A DNA stretch of 64,000 bases from Molossus alvarezi (lineage: Eukaryota > Chordata > Mammalia > Chiroptera > Molossidae): assembly GCA_037176705.1 (NCBI GenBank), contig CM073891.1, positions 48,300,571 to 48,364,570 on the forward strand, read 5' to 3'. Both the position numbers and the translations under genes were made by a program. Under the pieces are notes generated by a model. That model had not been told where the DNA came from. It made no database searches and saw nothing but the letters and a program-made list of their open reading frames with translations. Shown in pieces: positions 35,807 through 47,590 of this stretch. Numbering within the stretch: the first letter of the stretch is position 1; every line of letters starts with the position of its first letter.

Positions 35807-36887
35807 AATAACATATTTTATTTAATCCCATTTATTTCTTTGTGAAATCAATATAAAATTGTAATAAAATATTTACATTGTTTTTCTCATACTAAGTCAT
35901 CAAAACTTGGCATATCACACACATATACGGCGTATCTCAGTGAGGACTAGCCACACCGAAGTGCTCCACTGTCACATGTGGCTAGCAGATCAATATAGCT
36001 CCATAACTTTTTATTTTAGCCAAAATAGTATAAAAACTACACAAGCCACATTCTTGGCATAAAAATAATTACCACACATCATAAAATCCCCTAATATCAT
36101 TTCATTGATGTTTGCTCTCTAATACCTATTTCCATCTTCTAATCACTGCCCCAGAGTGAACACATTACAAGAAATCAAGTTTTTACCCTCATATTATTAT
36201 ATAAGTGTCATCAATGTTTTAATTCAAAATATTTATTTATATTGTTACTATTCCATGCAAGCCACTCTACTGTGCTTAGGGGGCTACAGAGGAAATAGGA
36301 AATGGTTCTTGGTTCTTAAGGAGCTTGCAGTCCATTTGGGAGGATACAATAAGCAAACAAGTAACTACAATCAAGATACAAATTGACTTAGATGTGCATA
36401 AAGCATGAGCCATTTCGGGGTGGGGGGAGGGAAGAAGGAAGGAATGATAACTCCTGGTTTTAGAGAAGGATTAGAATATGGAAACACTTCATGGCAGAAA
36501 GCTTCCTGTTATTTTTATTTTATTATGCTTTACCAGTGGCTCTTTATTATCTGCAGATTGTAGTATAAAAGCAGACACAGCATATGAGGTCCTCCAATTT
36601 ACAACCATCTAGACATCGCCTTTATTTTCTTACCCTTACATCTTTTGGACACCTATGTTTAGGCATGAAATTTGCATTTTTAAGAGTCTTTTCATGTTGA
36701 ACGCTCTGCTTAGAATGCTGACCCCTTTTCCTCCTTCACCAAAGTGATTCATTAGCTAAACCACCAGCTTTCCTAACCCACTCTCCTAAATTCCTTTTTT
36801 TTTATCATTCTAATGACTTCCAACATTATACCTTCACTGAATTTGTTTACATATCATTCTTCATCTGTAATTAGGTCACTTCTCAAA

Positions 36888-37066
36888 CTTTGAGGGGATT
36901 TACACTCACTTGGAGGACTTACTGAAACCCAGGTTGCGTGGTCCCATCCCCCAGTTTCTGATTCAGAAGGCCTAGGGTGGGATAAAGAATTTGCTTTTTT
37001 AACAAGTTCCTAGATGGTGCTGATGCTGGTGGACTGACAGAACACTTCGGAACCACTGGTTTACAA
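36888..37066. mobile_element. MER5-like hAT element
   Basis: Contains cacttggaggacttactgaa, ccccagtttctgattcagaa and the end ttcggaaccactggtttaca. Confidence 0.7.
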
Positions 37067-37418
37067 GGTATGCAGGGTCAGGATCTTATCCTTCTTTGTA
37101 TCTTGGGTGCCAAGTATAACACGTGACACTGAGGTGGTACCCAAAAATGTCTGTGGAAAGTCGGAATGTGCTGGTAACACCAATAAATAGAGTAAGTAGA
37201 AGCAAGGCTATTGTAAAGATCTTTCAACACTATGCTTACTGTGATGCTCTCCCAAGGAAAATCATTGACCGGCCCTTTTAGAATGAGCAGGACAGGGTCC
37301 TAAGCAGAGGTGGGGCCAGCATTCCAGGAAGCAGGGTACCTTCTAAACAGGATGATGATCCAATCAGACCACCCACAGATTAGATAGTTGAAGGAGAGTT
37401 TAAGAGGAAGGAAGAGAG

Positions 37419-37619
37419 CCCTGGCCGGTTTGGCTCAGCGGTTGGAGCGTCAGCCTGCGGTCCTGAGAGACCCGGCCCTGGTTGGTCGTGCGGGTGGCAG
37501 CCACTCGATGTGTCCCTTCACATCGATGTTTCTCTCTCTCTCTCTCTTCCTCTCTCTCCCTCCCACTCTATCTGAACAAAAAATGGAAAAGTGTCCTCGG
37601 GTGAGGATATAAAAAAAAA
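37419..37619 (+). mobile_element. Young Ves SINE with internal deletion
   Basis: The 'cctgagagacccgg' subfamily. It lacks the segment between gagagacccgg and ccctggttggtcgtgc. Perfect 17-bp duplications AAGAGGAAGGAAGAGAG at 37402-37418 and 37620-37636. Confidence 0.95.
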
Positions 37620-39100
37620 AAGAGGAAGGAAGAGAGACTGTTGAGTGGAATTACCAGTAGTGAATGCAATGCTGGTAAAAATAAAAAATAATAATGCTTT
37701 GCTAAGGAAAATTAGTGAGCTCAGAGAGGATAGAAAGTTACTAGAGACTTATTAGAAAATTAGAATTAACAGGATTAGAATTCAGGAAATGATTAGACAA
37801 TGTGCAGGAAGAGAAAAGAAGAGTCAATGATGCTCCTAAATTTTTACTTAATTACTTGAGCTGTCAATTGCTGAAATAAAAAATATCAGGATGACAGACT
37901 TGTAGAACTATGATGTGTTTGCTTTGGAAATGTTGTTAGCAGGCTTCATCATTTTTTTAGGTTTTCACATGGAGATATTGAGAAAAAAATTATCTGCTAC
38001 ATGGAGATACTGAGAAAACAAATAGTCTGTAACTCAAGAGACAGTTCCCTTGAGGCAATCTTTCATATTTAACATATAATTGCATGTTATAAAGTATAGT
38101 TGTGTTAACATTTATTTTGAGGTTGAGTTTAACTATCCCTGAATAAGTCTTCATGAAGCCTTGTTATTTTTAGTTTGGAATAAGTCATTTTATGATTCAG
38201 TGATTAAAATCATCCTCCCTTTCTTGTTGGCTTCTGTATAAAAGGGATTTTTGGTGACATCTGCTTTGGTTTTATACTTAGTAAAACAAACTTTTATTCT
38301 GAAGTCCAGTCAATGTAATCAAGAATAGCCTGTCCCTCTCATATACCTGACACATGAAGGAAAACCTTTATGCATGTTTAATCAAACAAAAAAAATTTCC
38401 AGTATATTTATTGACCATGAGGAGATTTTCTCTCTAAACAATAAAATATGAGGGAAAAATTACAAACTTCCTACATTTTCTTCTGCTTTTATAAGGTTAA
38501 ACAATTCTGTTTTCTTTTAATTCCCCAGTAACTCTGAAATGACATTAGTGTTAAAAGCGTGTTAGAAACACTTGTTTCAGACAAAGACTTGCATCAAGAG
38601 AAAATTTATTAGTATGGAATTAGGGATAAAATTCAAAGCAATACTATGTTACTGTTTTTCCTAGTTTGTTATTATCCTAAATTCTCTTTGTGTCTTCTTT
38701 ACCTTCCAGTTACAAAATCTAATGTAATGTATATCTTGTGTTTCTAAAAAGATGCAAAGCTAATATTTAACATACAAAGAGGTTCAGGTTTATGCAACAA
38801 AACAGAGAAGAAAATAACCAGAAAATAAGAAGCATCAGGCACATTTTCCAAGTTACTCACAATAATGACTGCTGAAGTACTTTAAGAGATGAAGAAATAC
38901 ATCACCTTGCTACATCTTGAATCAGTCATGTACTCAGAAATGGAAAACTTTTTTATTTATTTTTTTGCTTCAATAAATAATTAGGAAATGAGAAATCATA
39001 AGAACACCTAAGAAATCATAGAAAGTGGTATTGTGTTCCCTATCTCCTAGTCTGAAAAAGGAGGAAAAGTAACTCAGAGGTCACAGTGGGCACTTCTCAC

Positions 39101-39315
39101 CTTGCTGCTGCTGTGTTTCTTCTTGCTCACTGAGGGTGACCCTGGTTGCCCAGGGCTGGGAACGGAACTGGATCCTGCTGATGTAGGACCTGAATGAACA
39201 TGAGATCCTTTCTCGGGGACAGAGGACAGAACCAGCGGCGACTGCTGTAGCGAAACTTTCTGGAGCTCTGCTGCCAGCTGCTTAGGATCAACCCCTGGGG
39301 ATTTTGCTTTATCCA
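39101..39315 (-). CDS. PCLO: PCLO exon: Ser/Pro-rich linker before C2A
   Basis: This 215-nt exon encodes 71 full codons beginning [20 protein letters not shown] and ending in the basic KKKHSSSK. The acceptor is ttgttgtag and the donor gtgagaag. The middle is rich in Ser, Pro and Gly ([20 protein letters not shown]) and is presumably disordered. [15 protein letters not shown] could form a short helix. The basic patch next to C2A could favour membrane proximity, which is inference. The open frame runs on a little into both introns, but the splice sites and phase fix the boundaries. Confidence 0.96.
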
Positions 39316-40672
39316 CTACAACAAAATAAAATGGCTTTACACATTCCTCAATTGCATAGGTACTTAACACCATGGAACTTATTTGAGTTCTAGATGACAA
39401 AGTCAAAACATTACTTATACTACAAGCTAAATTTAAAAAAATAAATAAACATAATTGTAGCATTATGCCTCTATTTCTAAAGACATTTAGAAGGCTCAGA
39501 GAAGAGCAAAGGAATTCGGAGTTACAGAGGGAAATTGAGGTTTCTATTACATCTTCAGAAAAAATGTTTTTAATGTTTTACATAGAGAATTGTATGAAGA
39601 TAAAATATTGTGTTGTATTGACCAGAATTTAATTTGTATGACCAGCTATTTTTCTTTGTCTAACTTTTAACTATATCTTTTTCTAAGGGGGAAATTTTAA
39701 AGAGTGCATTTACACGTACAGGTGCATGGAAGTTTCAACAGGTCTTGGTCTGTTCTATTTAGTGTAGTAACCTAGACTCAGAATGCTGACTGGAGCACAG
39801 GAAGTGCTCAATACATACATTTGTTAAACAAAAAAATAAGTGATATTTTTAATCTTACAATTGATCTAAATTTATACACTATATTATCTAAGAGTTAAAT
39901 CTCTTCATTATGTACTTATGAAATTGCATGTTGATTTCATTTATTATAAAAAGGCAGTCAAAAGGTTCAGGAATAAATGTTCCAAAACCCATTTATGGTA
40001 AAAAGAATCAAGTATTATCTAAAAATGATATTTGACCAAAAATAAATAGCTCCATGGATTACTATGATAGAATTAATTTATTTTTGAAGATTTAAAAATG
40101 TGAACTCACACAGCAAGAATTTCATATAAATTTGTTTATTGGGTCTAACATGCAAATGTGTGTTTCCCTAGAATTCTACAAATGTAGCTACAATGCTTTT
40201 GATTTTCTTTACTATTACATAGATATAGAAACATCCATCTGTCTACAGCTTTCTTTTCGCCTATATCTATGTTTATGTCTATATCTTCATCTAAGCTATA
40301 TCTGCCTCAACAATTGCAGATGGTTCCCAACTTAATAACAGTTTGACAACAATTTTTCAACTTTACAATGGTACAAAAATGATATGCAAAATAAGTTACA
40401 TAACATACTCAACAATTTATTATGAAATAGGTGTTTTTCAGATAATTTTGCCCAACTATTGGCTAAAGTAAGTGTTCTGAGCTACATTTGAAGTAAGCTA
40501 ATCTGAGCTATGATGTTTGGTAACTTAGGTGTATTAGAAGCATTTCTGACTTAAGGATATTTTCAGCTTTTGATTGGCTTATTGGGGCATAATCCCACTG
40601 TAAATAGAGGAGCATGTCTACTTCTACATCTACAGTTTTACTCTCGGTTGAAAGCAGGTTGTTTTCACCTAC
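39316..40672. other. PCLO intron
   Basis: AT-rich intron with no recognisable repeat beyond short CTATATCT-like simple sequence around 40215-40310. No exon is seen. Confidence 0.65.
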
Positions 40673-40740
40673 CAGGTTTTGGTGGTTCATGAAGTTCCAA
40701 GTGCTGGGAATTTTCAGAATCTGATAGCATATTGAGATCC
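40673..40740 (-). CDS. PCLO: PCLO exon: post-PDZ acidic linker
   Basis: This 68-nt exon encodes DLNMLSDSENSQHLELHEPP followed by KP, with split codons at both ends (Leu completed at the start, Val begun at the end). The acceptor is tttttag and the donor gtaggtg. It is acidic and predicted to be disordered, and it joins the PDZ domain to the Ser/Pro linker. Only 540 bp separate it from the previous exon. I see no catalytic or binding motif. Confidence 0.93.
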
Positions 40741-41280
40741 CTAAAAATTAAAACAAAAATTTAAGAAAGAGGTTGAGGAAGCCTGAGACAACACTCCCTT
40801 TCTCCCAACTACCCTGAATATTTTTTTAGTACGTAAATGAGAAGTGGTTAATGATATAAAGCAATTTCAAAGCATGCTCACCGTTCTAACCAAATATATA
40901 TTTGCAATGCTGTTAAAAGTCAGCTGATAAAAATGAGTATTTAAGGTGAAATCTTTATGGATTAAATGTAAGTTTATTTTGAAATACCATATACATCCAT
41001 AACATCTAAATGGGTTTAGGTTTTTATTTAAATGAAGCATGTTTCAATAAAAGCATGAAAGGGGAGAGCTATTGACATGAGTCAGAGACAAAATTATCTG
41101 AATTCTTTCTATGCTTTAGGCTTTGATTCTGAACACAAGAAATCTATAAAACTTGTATTCACTTTATTTTCTCATTACAGAAAATCTTGCTGACTGGCAA
41201 AGGTTCCACCTTAACAATTTTAAATTAAAGGAGCCATGAATAGCCAAAAAATGGAAACAAAAAGATGGGGAAAAACTCAC
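40741..41280. other. PCLO short intron between PDZ and linker exons
   Basis: A 540-bp intron with no recognisable repeat or extra exon. Confidence 0.7.
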
Positions 41281-41389
41281 AGTCTTACACATATTTCTGC
41301 TTCCCCACTTTGCTGACTAACGATACTCTGCACTTCTTCATATGTTTTAGAAGTTAAAGGAATTCCATTCCATTCCAATACTTGCATCC
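41281..41389 (-). CDS. PCLO: PCLO exon: C-terminal half of PDZ domain
   Basis: This 109-nt exon continues the PDZ domain across an 18.8-kb intron: the split glycine is completed, then [20 protein letters not shown] and on to [19 protein letters not shown] is the usual PDZ 'vneWNGipL' strand and [12 protein letters not shown] is helix B, which lines the ligand groove. The acceptor is ctttctag and the donor gtgagttt, directly after the first two bases of a leucine codon. An in-frame TGA follows just inside the intron, so skipping this splice would truncate the protein at the PDZ boundary. Confidence 0.96.
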
Positions 41390-42161
41390 CTAGAAAGACA
41401 AATTCAAGTATCACATAAAAAATGTGTGCTATTTCTAGTCTGGGTCCATAGGGCATAAAAGACACTGCTTTGCATTTACAAACCAACTCAGCACACCATT
41501 TCCGAGAACATCAATCAGTTCAAACTTCTCTGGAACGTTAATATCAAAACCACATGTAGTTTGATTTCATCAACTTACCTGAACAAAAAACATACAATAG
41601 AACATGCAAAATGTTGCTTTTGAAAATCTATTAAATAGTATCAAACACATGCATTTTGTTCACACTGCTATAAAGAAAACATTATTGAATGTATATTGCT
41701 TAGACCAATATTGTGTCAGATAAAAAATAATTACAATCACCAGTATAATATTTTCATGGGAAATGAGCAGCTAGAAAAGTGTAAACTTCCATATTTTATG
41801 GTAGAAGGGGAGCGGTAGAAGAAAGTGATTAGGATTTTGTTGTTAAGCTCCCCTTAACAAGCTGTTATACCTTCAACCTGACTCAGATAAACCAATTTCC
41901 ATGTTGTGTCTTTTCTTCACTACATGCAAGACACGCCTGAGTAGAAGCAGCAGAAATGCTATGGAGAGGCCAGCTTCATGGATGTATAGGTGGCCTGTGC
42001 AGTTAGTACAAACCCCTGTGCTCACAAGGTCCTATGCTTGGTTTAATGCTTTGCTGTTGCCATCTTGAAATTCTTAATCATGCTTGAACAGAGAGATCTA
42101 CATTTTCACTTTGCACTGGGTCCTGTAAATCAGGTTGCTGGACTAATTCAAGGCTTTTCAT

Positions 42162-42545
42162 GTTTCTTCTCTATCTAAAAAGATAATTTTCATACAAGAA
42201 AGTAGTAACATTGAATATTTCAACATTTTACATTTAGTTTCTTTGGTCCGTTTTTTATGAGCTGTCAAAATAATTTAGGGACAAATATTTGGAAAAAATC
42301 AGGTGGTCCTAATATGTAGCTTTGTAAGCTAGATATAAATTAGATAAATTCATCCAAAGTTAGAGTGCCCTAACACCCTGCTCACAAAGCTACATATTAG
42401 GACCATCTGATTTGCACCAAATAGTTGTCCCTAAATTATTTTGACAGCTCATAAAAAATGGACCAAAGAAACTAAATGTAAAATGTTGAAATATTCAGTT
42501 ACTACCTTCTTGTATGAAAATTATCTTTTTAGATAGAAAAGAAAT
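42162..42545. repeat. Long foldback: ~167-bp near-identical inverted arms
   Basis: Left arm 42162-42329 and right arm 42380-42545 are reverse complements with only a few mismatches and small indels, separated by a 50-bp spacer. Shared blocks include tgagctgtcaaaataattta and aaaaagataattttcataca. It could be a MITE without recognised ends or a local inverted duplication. Confidence 0.9.
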
Positions 42546-43339
42546 TGTGAATGCTATCAGCTTTACCTGAGAAAAATATCAGCATGTCATACTAGGCTAT
42601 AATTAAATAAGAAGCAATACTTGTTGAAAAATTACATTTTCAACATGCTTCACAAATACCTATTGTTCAACATTGGTTTCAATGGGAAATTCTAAAGTCT
42701 AAATATGACATGATTGAGTCTTTAAAAGTTCAAAGATTTTGATATACATTGAAAAGCATATTACCAGTTGTAAGCAAGTAAGGAAAATGCTTTTACTATA
42801 GTAAAATAGCAAAAAAAATTTCATAAAAATGTCCACAACAACACAAACAAGAATGACTTTTCCATAACTTACTCTAAGAACACTTTATCTTCAGATGGGC
42901 CTTAGGTTTATTTCAACAATCCCAGGCTGTTGTACACACAAAATGAGAAAATTACATAAAAGACAGTGATGATACCACTAAAGGAAAATTTAGTACTGAA
43001 AAAGGAAAAACACACTTTTTTTTTCCTTTTAGTCAGGAATAAGAGTATATTTCTGAACAGATGATTTTGAATGAAAACAAATAATGATATTATAATCCAG
43101 AAATTGCATTGTCACTTTTCTGTAGGAGCATATTCAATGAAAAAAAATAGCCACACAGTCTTCACACTACTTCCGTTGGATTGACCTGTTCATTTTTCAC
43201 ATCACAAAAAAATAAGGGCAAATTTACAAAACATAATTTTTCAGTGAAATAAAAACTGCTTCAAGTCTTTAAAAGAACTATTTAGAATCATTAATAACAT
43301 TGCTGAAAAAAAAATATAGAAAACTAGGGTCTTGCCTAG

Positions 43340-43805
43340 CTATCATATGCTATGTCCCATGATACACCCGCTAAACTACTGTCATATTCTAAAGGTCTAT
43401 CCATGTTGTTGCAAATGGTAGTATTTCATCTTTCCTTATGGTTGAATAGTATTCTATAGTATATATGTACCACATCTTCTTTATCCAGTCCTCTATTGAA
43501 GGACATTTTGGTTGTTTCTATGTCTTACCACCATGAATAAGGCTAAGAACCATATGATTTCACTCATATGTGGGATATAAAACTGAAACTCATAGACACA
43601 GAAAACAGAATAGTACAGTAGTTACCAGAGACAAGGGGGTGGGGAGGGGTTGTAAAGGGTAAAGGGTGGGGTATGGTAACGGAAGATGATTTGACTTTAG
43701 GTGGTGGGCACACAATATAATATACAGATCATGTATCATAGAAATGTATACTGAAATTTATATGATTATTAACCGATGTCGTTGTAATTTAATAAAAAAG
43801 AAACA
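43340..43805 (+). mobile_element. L1 3' end
   Basis: Contains ggtctatccatgttgttgca, gtatatatgtaccacatctt, tgatttcactcatatgtggg and actgaaactcatagacacag, all standard L1 ORF2-end/3' UTR phrases, with an internal junction near 43543. Confidence 0.8.
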
Positions 43806-44534
43806 TATAATTCTCACAACATTTTGAATAGAAAATATTTAAGATACAGAAAAGACTACAGAACTCTCCATGTTTATCCATACTTCTTTTTTAAGTCTGA
43901 GTACGCTGAAAATATTTGGAATCAATGACTTTTATATTCACAGATCTAAAATAGATTTAGCTTCAATCATAAAAAAATAATTTTAAATTAAAGAAAATCA
44001 ATTACATATATTTTATAGTATCAATGGTAAATAATAAAAAGGTCATTGAAGAATAATTATACAAATCAAATTATATGTTTTAAAAGCACATTACAGCTAT
44101 TTTATAAAGTTGTTATAAATCAGGCAAGATCTTTATAGATGCTCTAGTCTTAGTCTTTTATCCATATATTAGAAAAAAAAGAGGTAACATGACTTTTTAA
44201 ACATCACACAGTTAATGGTAGTGTAGAAATATGAAATCCATCTGTCTCTAAGGCCAATGCTAGTATCAGTTCATGGGAAACCTCATTCAATGCATGCCAA
44301 CTAACCTACAGTCCAGACCACCTGAATATAAACAGTGTTCATATATGTAAAACATAGCACAAAGAACACATATTATTTATAATGCCATTTTAATTACAAT
44401 AAAGAAATTAGAAATTGTGTTATCTATATGACAATATTATTTGAAGACTCAGGTTTATAAAAACTGAAGACATTATTGAACAAACAGAAAGTTGTGGATA
44501 TATAATTTATGGTGGGTAAATAATGACAATTAAG

Positions 44535-45310
44535 CACAGAGAGTCCCAAACAAGATGAACCCCAAGAGGCCCACAAAAAGACACATCACCATCAAAATGT
44601 AAAAGGTTCAAGACAAAGAGAGAATCTTAAAAGCAGCAAGAGAAAAGCAGTTAGTTACCTACAAGGGAGTTCCCATAAGGCTGTCAGCTGATTTCTCAAA
44701 AGAAACTTTGCAGGCCAGAAGGAAGTGGCAAGAAATATTCAGAGCGATGAAAAACAAAACCTACAACCAAGATTACTCTATCCTGCAAAACTGTCATTTA
44801 GAATCGATGGCCATATAAAGAGTTTCCCAGACAACAAAAAGTTAAAGGAGTTCATCACCACCAAATCGTTAATATATGAACTGATGAAGGGTCTTTTTGA
44901 AGAAAAAGATAAAATATATGAACAAACAAAATGGCAATGAATACATATCTATCGACAATGGAATCTACAAACAAAATGAACAGGCAGAACAGAAACATTC
45001 TCATAGATACAGAGATCATTTTGTTGGTTGCCAGATGGGAGGGGGGGTTGGGGGAATGGGTGAAAAAGGTGAAGGGATTAAGAAGTACAAGTTCATTGCT
45101 AGTCTGACAAACCTCAAAGGGAAAGGGGTTGGGGGTGGGAAGAAATAAACCAAAGAACTTATATGCATAACCAATGGACACAGACAATAGTGTGGGAAAA
45201 GGCAGGAGGGGGATGGGAGTGGGGAGGAGGGGGTCAATGGGGAAAAATGAGGAACATCTGTAATACATTCAACAATAAAGATTTTTAAAAATAAATAAAT
45301 AAAATTAAAA
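44535..45310 (+). mobile_element. HAL1 (half-L1) element, 5' truncated
   Basis: The sequence encodes pieces of the L1 ORF1p C-terminal domain: KAAREKQLVTYKG, then RLSADFSKETLQARRKWQEI, and after a frameshift LQPRLLYPAKLSF and KSFPDNKKLKEFITTK. No ORF2 follows; ORF1 passes directly into a G-rich 3' UTR and an AATAAA-bearing A-rich tail, the arrangement defining HAL1. HAL1 lineages are known from bats (recalled). The frame is broken, so it is dead. Confidence 0.8.
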
Positions 45311-45444
45311 TGTGCATCTGAAAAAAAAAAGCTGAACAGCTTTCTCTACTCAACTCCCAGAAAATAAGTCATATTTCTACGGCCATGTTGATTGGAAATG
45401 AAGCTGAACCCTGCTGAAAGACAAAATAATGTAGTAAGGATTGA

Positions 45445-45530
45445 TCAATGTCACAAATGATCAGGGAAATGCAAATCAGCACCACAGTAATTTATCACAC
45501 CTGTTAGGATGACTACTGTCAGAAACACCT
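45445..45530 (+). mobile_element. L1 ORF2-end fragment
   Basis: atcagggaaatgcaaatcag and tatcacacctgttaggat-like text match the L1 region 'gggaaatgcaaatcaaaacc...cacacctgttagaatgg'. Confidence 0.6.
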
Positions 45531-45540
45531 GATTATAACA

Positions 45541-46231
45541 AGTTCTTTTGATTTAAAGAAATAATATTAGATCCATTTTACTTGTGTTAATAGTACCAAT
45601 ATAGGATTTTTTAAAAAGTCAGTTGGCATACTTTTCCTCATTTTATCTTTTCAGAAATACAATAAAATAGGTGGGGTAAGTGTAATTATCTCCCCTCCTT
45701 TTTGTCACATGTGAATCCTCAGCTTTAGAAATTATATTAGAGGTACTGTAGTTCAAAAAGTTAGGTGTCCTGATTCCTCATCTAAGTTCAGGAATATTGG
45801 CATTTTAAGGGCTTCTTTTATGTTTAAGATACACAGACTCTCTAATTATAAAATTTTGGCTACTTTTATAGTTAATATCTTAGATTTGAGTATATAATCA
45901 ATATCAATAAATGTGTTTAATTATGATGAAACGAACCACAAGTCCACAATATTTAGTCCATGTGTGTCAAAGAGAGGACAAGATTTTGGTTTACATATGG
46001 TATCAGTTATGATTTCTGACATGATTTCTCCTACTAAGAAGGGTTAGGACCATCATGAACAAATGCTCACATAAGGCCAATAAGATCCTGATTCAAGCAT
46101 AAGAGAGAACCCCAATAAGACTGGTGGGTAGGGAGTTAAGAAATGGGAGTGGGAATGGATGAAGATGAGTTGAATGAGTTGGTGTATGCTACTAAATGCC
46201 TGGTAGTCACACTGAACCTGGGCTCAATTCA
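45541..46231. repeat. Direct duplication, copy 1
   Basis: About 690 bp matching 49100-49776 with roughly 93 percent identity by eye and a few small indels. Interior is non-repetitive intron. Confidence 0.93.
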
Positions 46232-46447
46232 TTTGATAAAATAAGACATGAGAGGTAAGGTTTACAATAAACCAATTGTTATTTTAATAACACTCTGCAG
46301 TTTGGAGGAGGTGTGTGCCTTTTTCCCCTTTGTCACTCCCACTTTCAGAAAGTTAGTGTGAGTCTTTTTCAAGTTTTACCCTCTAGCTTTGTTTTATCAT
46401 GTAGGAATTTAGATTTTTTTATAGCAATAAACATTTACAAATATTTT

Positions 46448-46735
46448 TATTTATTACTTTATTATTGAAAGTATTATAGATGTCCCCCTTTTTACTCATT
46501 CCATATAAACTTTTGGAGTGTTTGTTTTAGATCTGTGAAATATGCTGTTGGTATCTTAATAGGGATTGCATTGAATCTGTAGATTGCTTTGGGTAGTATG
46601 GACATTTTAATGATGTTGATTTTTTTGATCCATGAACATAGTACATGTTTCCACTTTTTCATATCTTCTTCTATTTCTTTTTTCAATGTCCTGTAGTTTT
46701 CTGAGAATATGTCTTTAGATTGCTTTTTTTTAAGT
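46448..46735 (-). mobile_element. L1 with ORF2 joined to 3' terminus
   Basis: On the minus strand, L1 ORF2 C-terminal residues are legible ([20 protein letters not shown], then [12 protein letters not shown]). The element then jumps to the extreme 3' UTR end (tattgaaagtattatagatg on the plus strand) and tail, so most of the C-terminus and 3' UTR is deleted. Confidence 0.85.
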
Positions 46736-46984
46736 GGTGGAGTGCCTTTTGGTTACTAAATTTTAATACTATGTGTAGGAACAAATGAATGAATATATTG
46801 AGGTAATGTCTATTGAGCTAAATTCTTATCATACATGTTGTATTATATATATATAAATATATATGTATTATATATATTATGTGTATTATTTATATATATA
46901 TATGTTATAAAATGATATAAGATTATCACCACATCCCCTGTTCCCACCTTCATCTGAACAGCCACATTTCACGCTTGGGTTATT

Positions 46985-47590
46985 TATACAGCTTCCTAAA
47001 TGCTCTCCTTTCTACCTTTTACTCCTCCAAACTAGTCTGGTTACAGCCATCAGAGTGATGCTATTTAAAGTCATTCAGCTAGTGTGAGCCCAATGGCTTC
47101 TCATCTCACATCAGTAGAAGCTGAAGTCCTTACAATGTCCTACAATATATTACCTCTTTACTTTTCTGACTGAAACTCCTTCTATCCTTTCTCTCAGTTC
47201 CAGCACATTGGCCTCCTTGCACACACTAGGCGTGCTCTTGTTCTAGGCTTTGGCCCTTTTCATTCCTCTGCCTTTACTACATTCTGGTTCACTCCTTCCT
47301 TTCCTTGGGGGCTTTACTTACTTTTGCCTTGTCAGTGAGGCCTTTCCTGACCATCACATATAAAATTGCAAGCCTGCCCTCCTACAAGCCATTCCACCCT
47401 CCTTATCTTATTTTTCGTCTTAGCACATATTACCATTTAATATATGATATTTATAAATGACTCTATTATCTTCTGCCACAGCAACTAGAATACACGGTCC
47501 ATGCTTTTCTCATTTATGTCATATGTCCCCACAGGGCCCAGAGAGATGCTCTATATTGTATGTACTAACAAAAATTTACTGAAAGAATAA
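46985..47590 (+). repeat. L2 3' region
   Basis: Long L2-like stretch: gctttggcccttttcattcc, gtcagtgaggcctttcctga, tcgtcttagcacatattacc, aactagaatacacggtccat. Confidence 0.8.

Larger units (their letters stand above)
35455..36000. mobile_element. DNA transposon fossil split by two later insertions
   Basis: Starts ccatcactgtccagtagaat and ends gtcacatgtggctagcagat, the end phrases of a common mammalian DNA transposon. It is interrupted by an L1 tail (35523-35608) and a half Ves (35676-35806). Confidence 0.5.
32081..39100. other. PCLO intron
   Basis: The intron holds a 150-bp hAT-like element with terminal inverted repeats (32865-33014), a Ves SINE (34429-34751), a DNA transposon fossil interrupted by an L1 tail and a half Ves (35455-36000), a MER5-like piece (36888-37066) and a young Ves with a 17-bp target duplication (37419-37619). 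A CpG-bearing region at 33780-33990 is unexplained. Bases 36540-36860 may be old L2. Confidence 0.7.

Noticed and set aside
39074..39463. 129-codon frame as a stand-alone gene
   Set aside because: Only 39101-39315 is coding; the rest is intron read-through, as shown by the splice sites and phase.
44855..45268. 137-codon minus-strand frame with Pro/Phe-rich text
   Set aside because: Antisense of the HAL1 G-rich 3' UTR.
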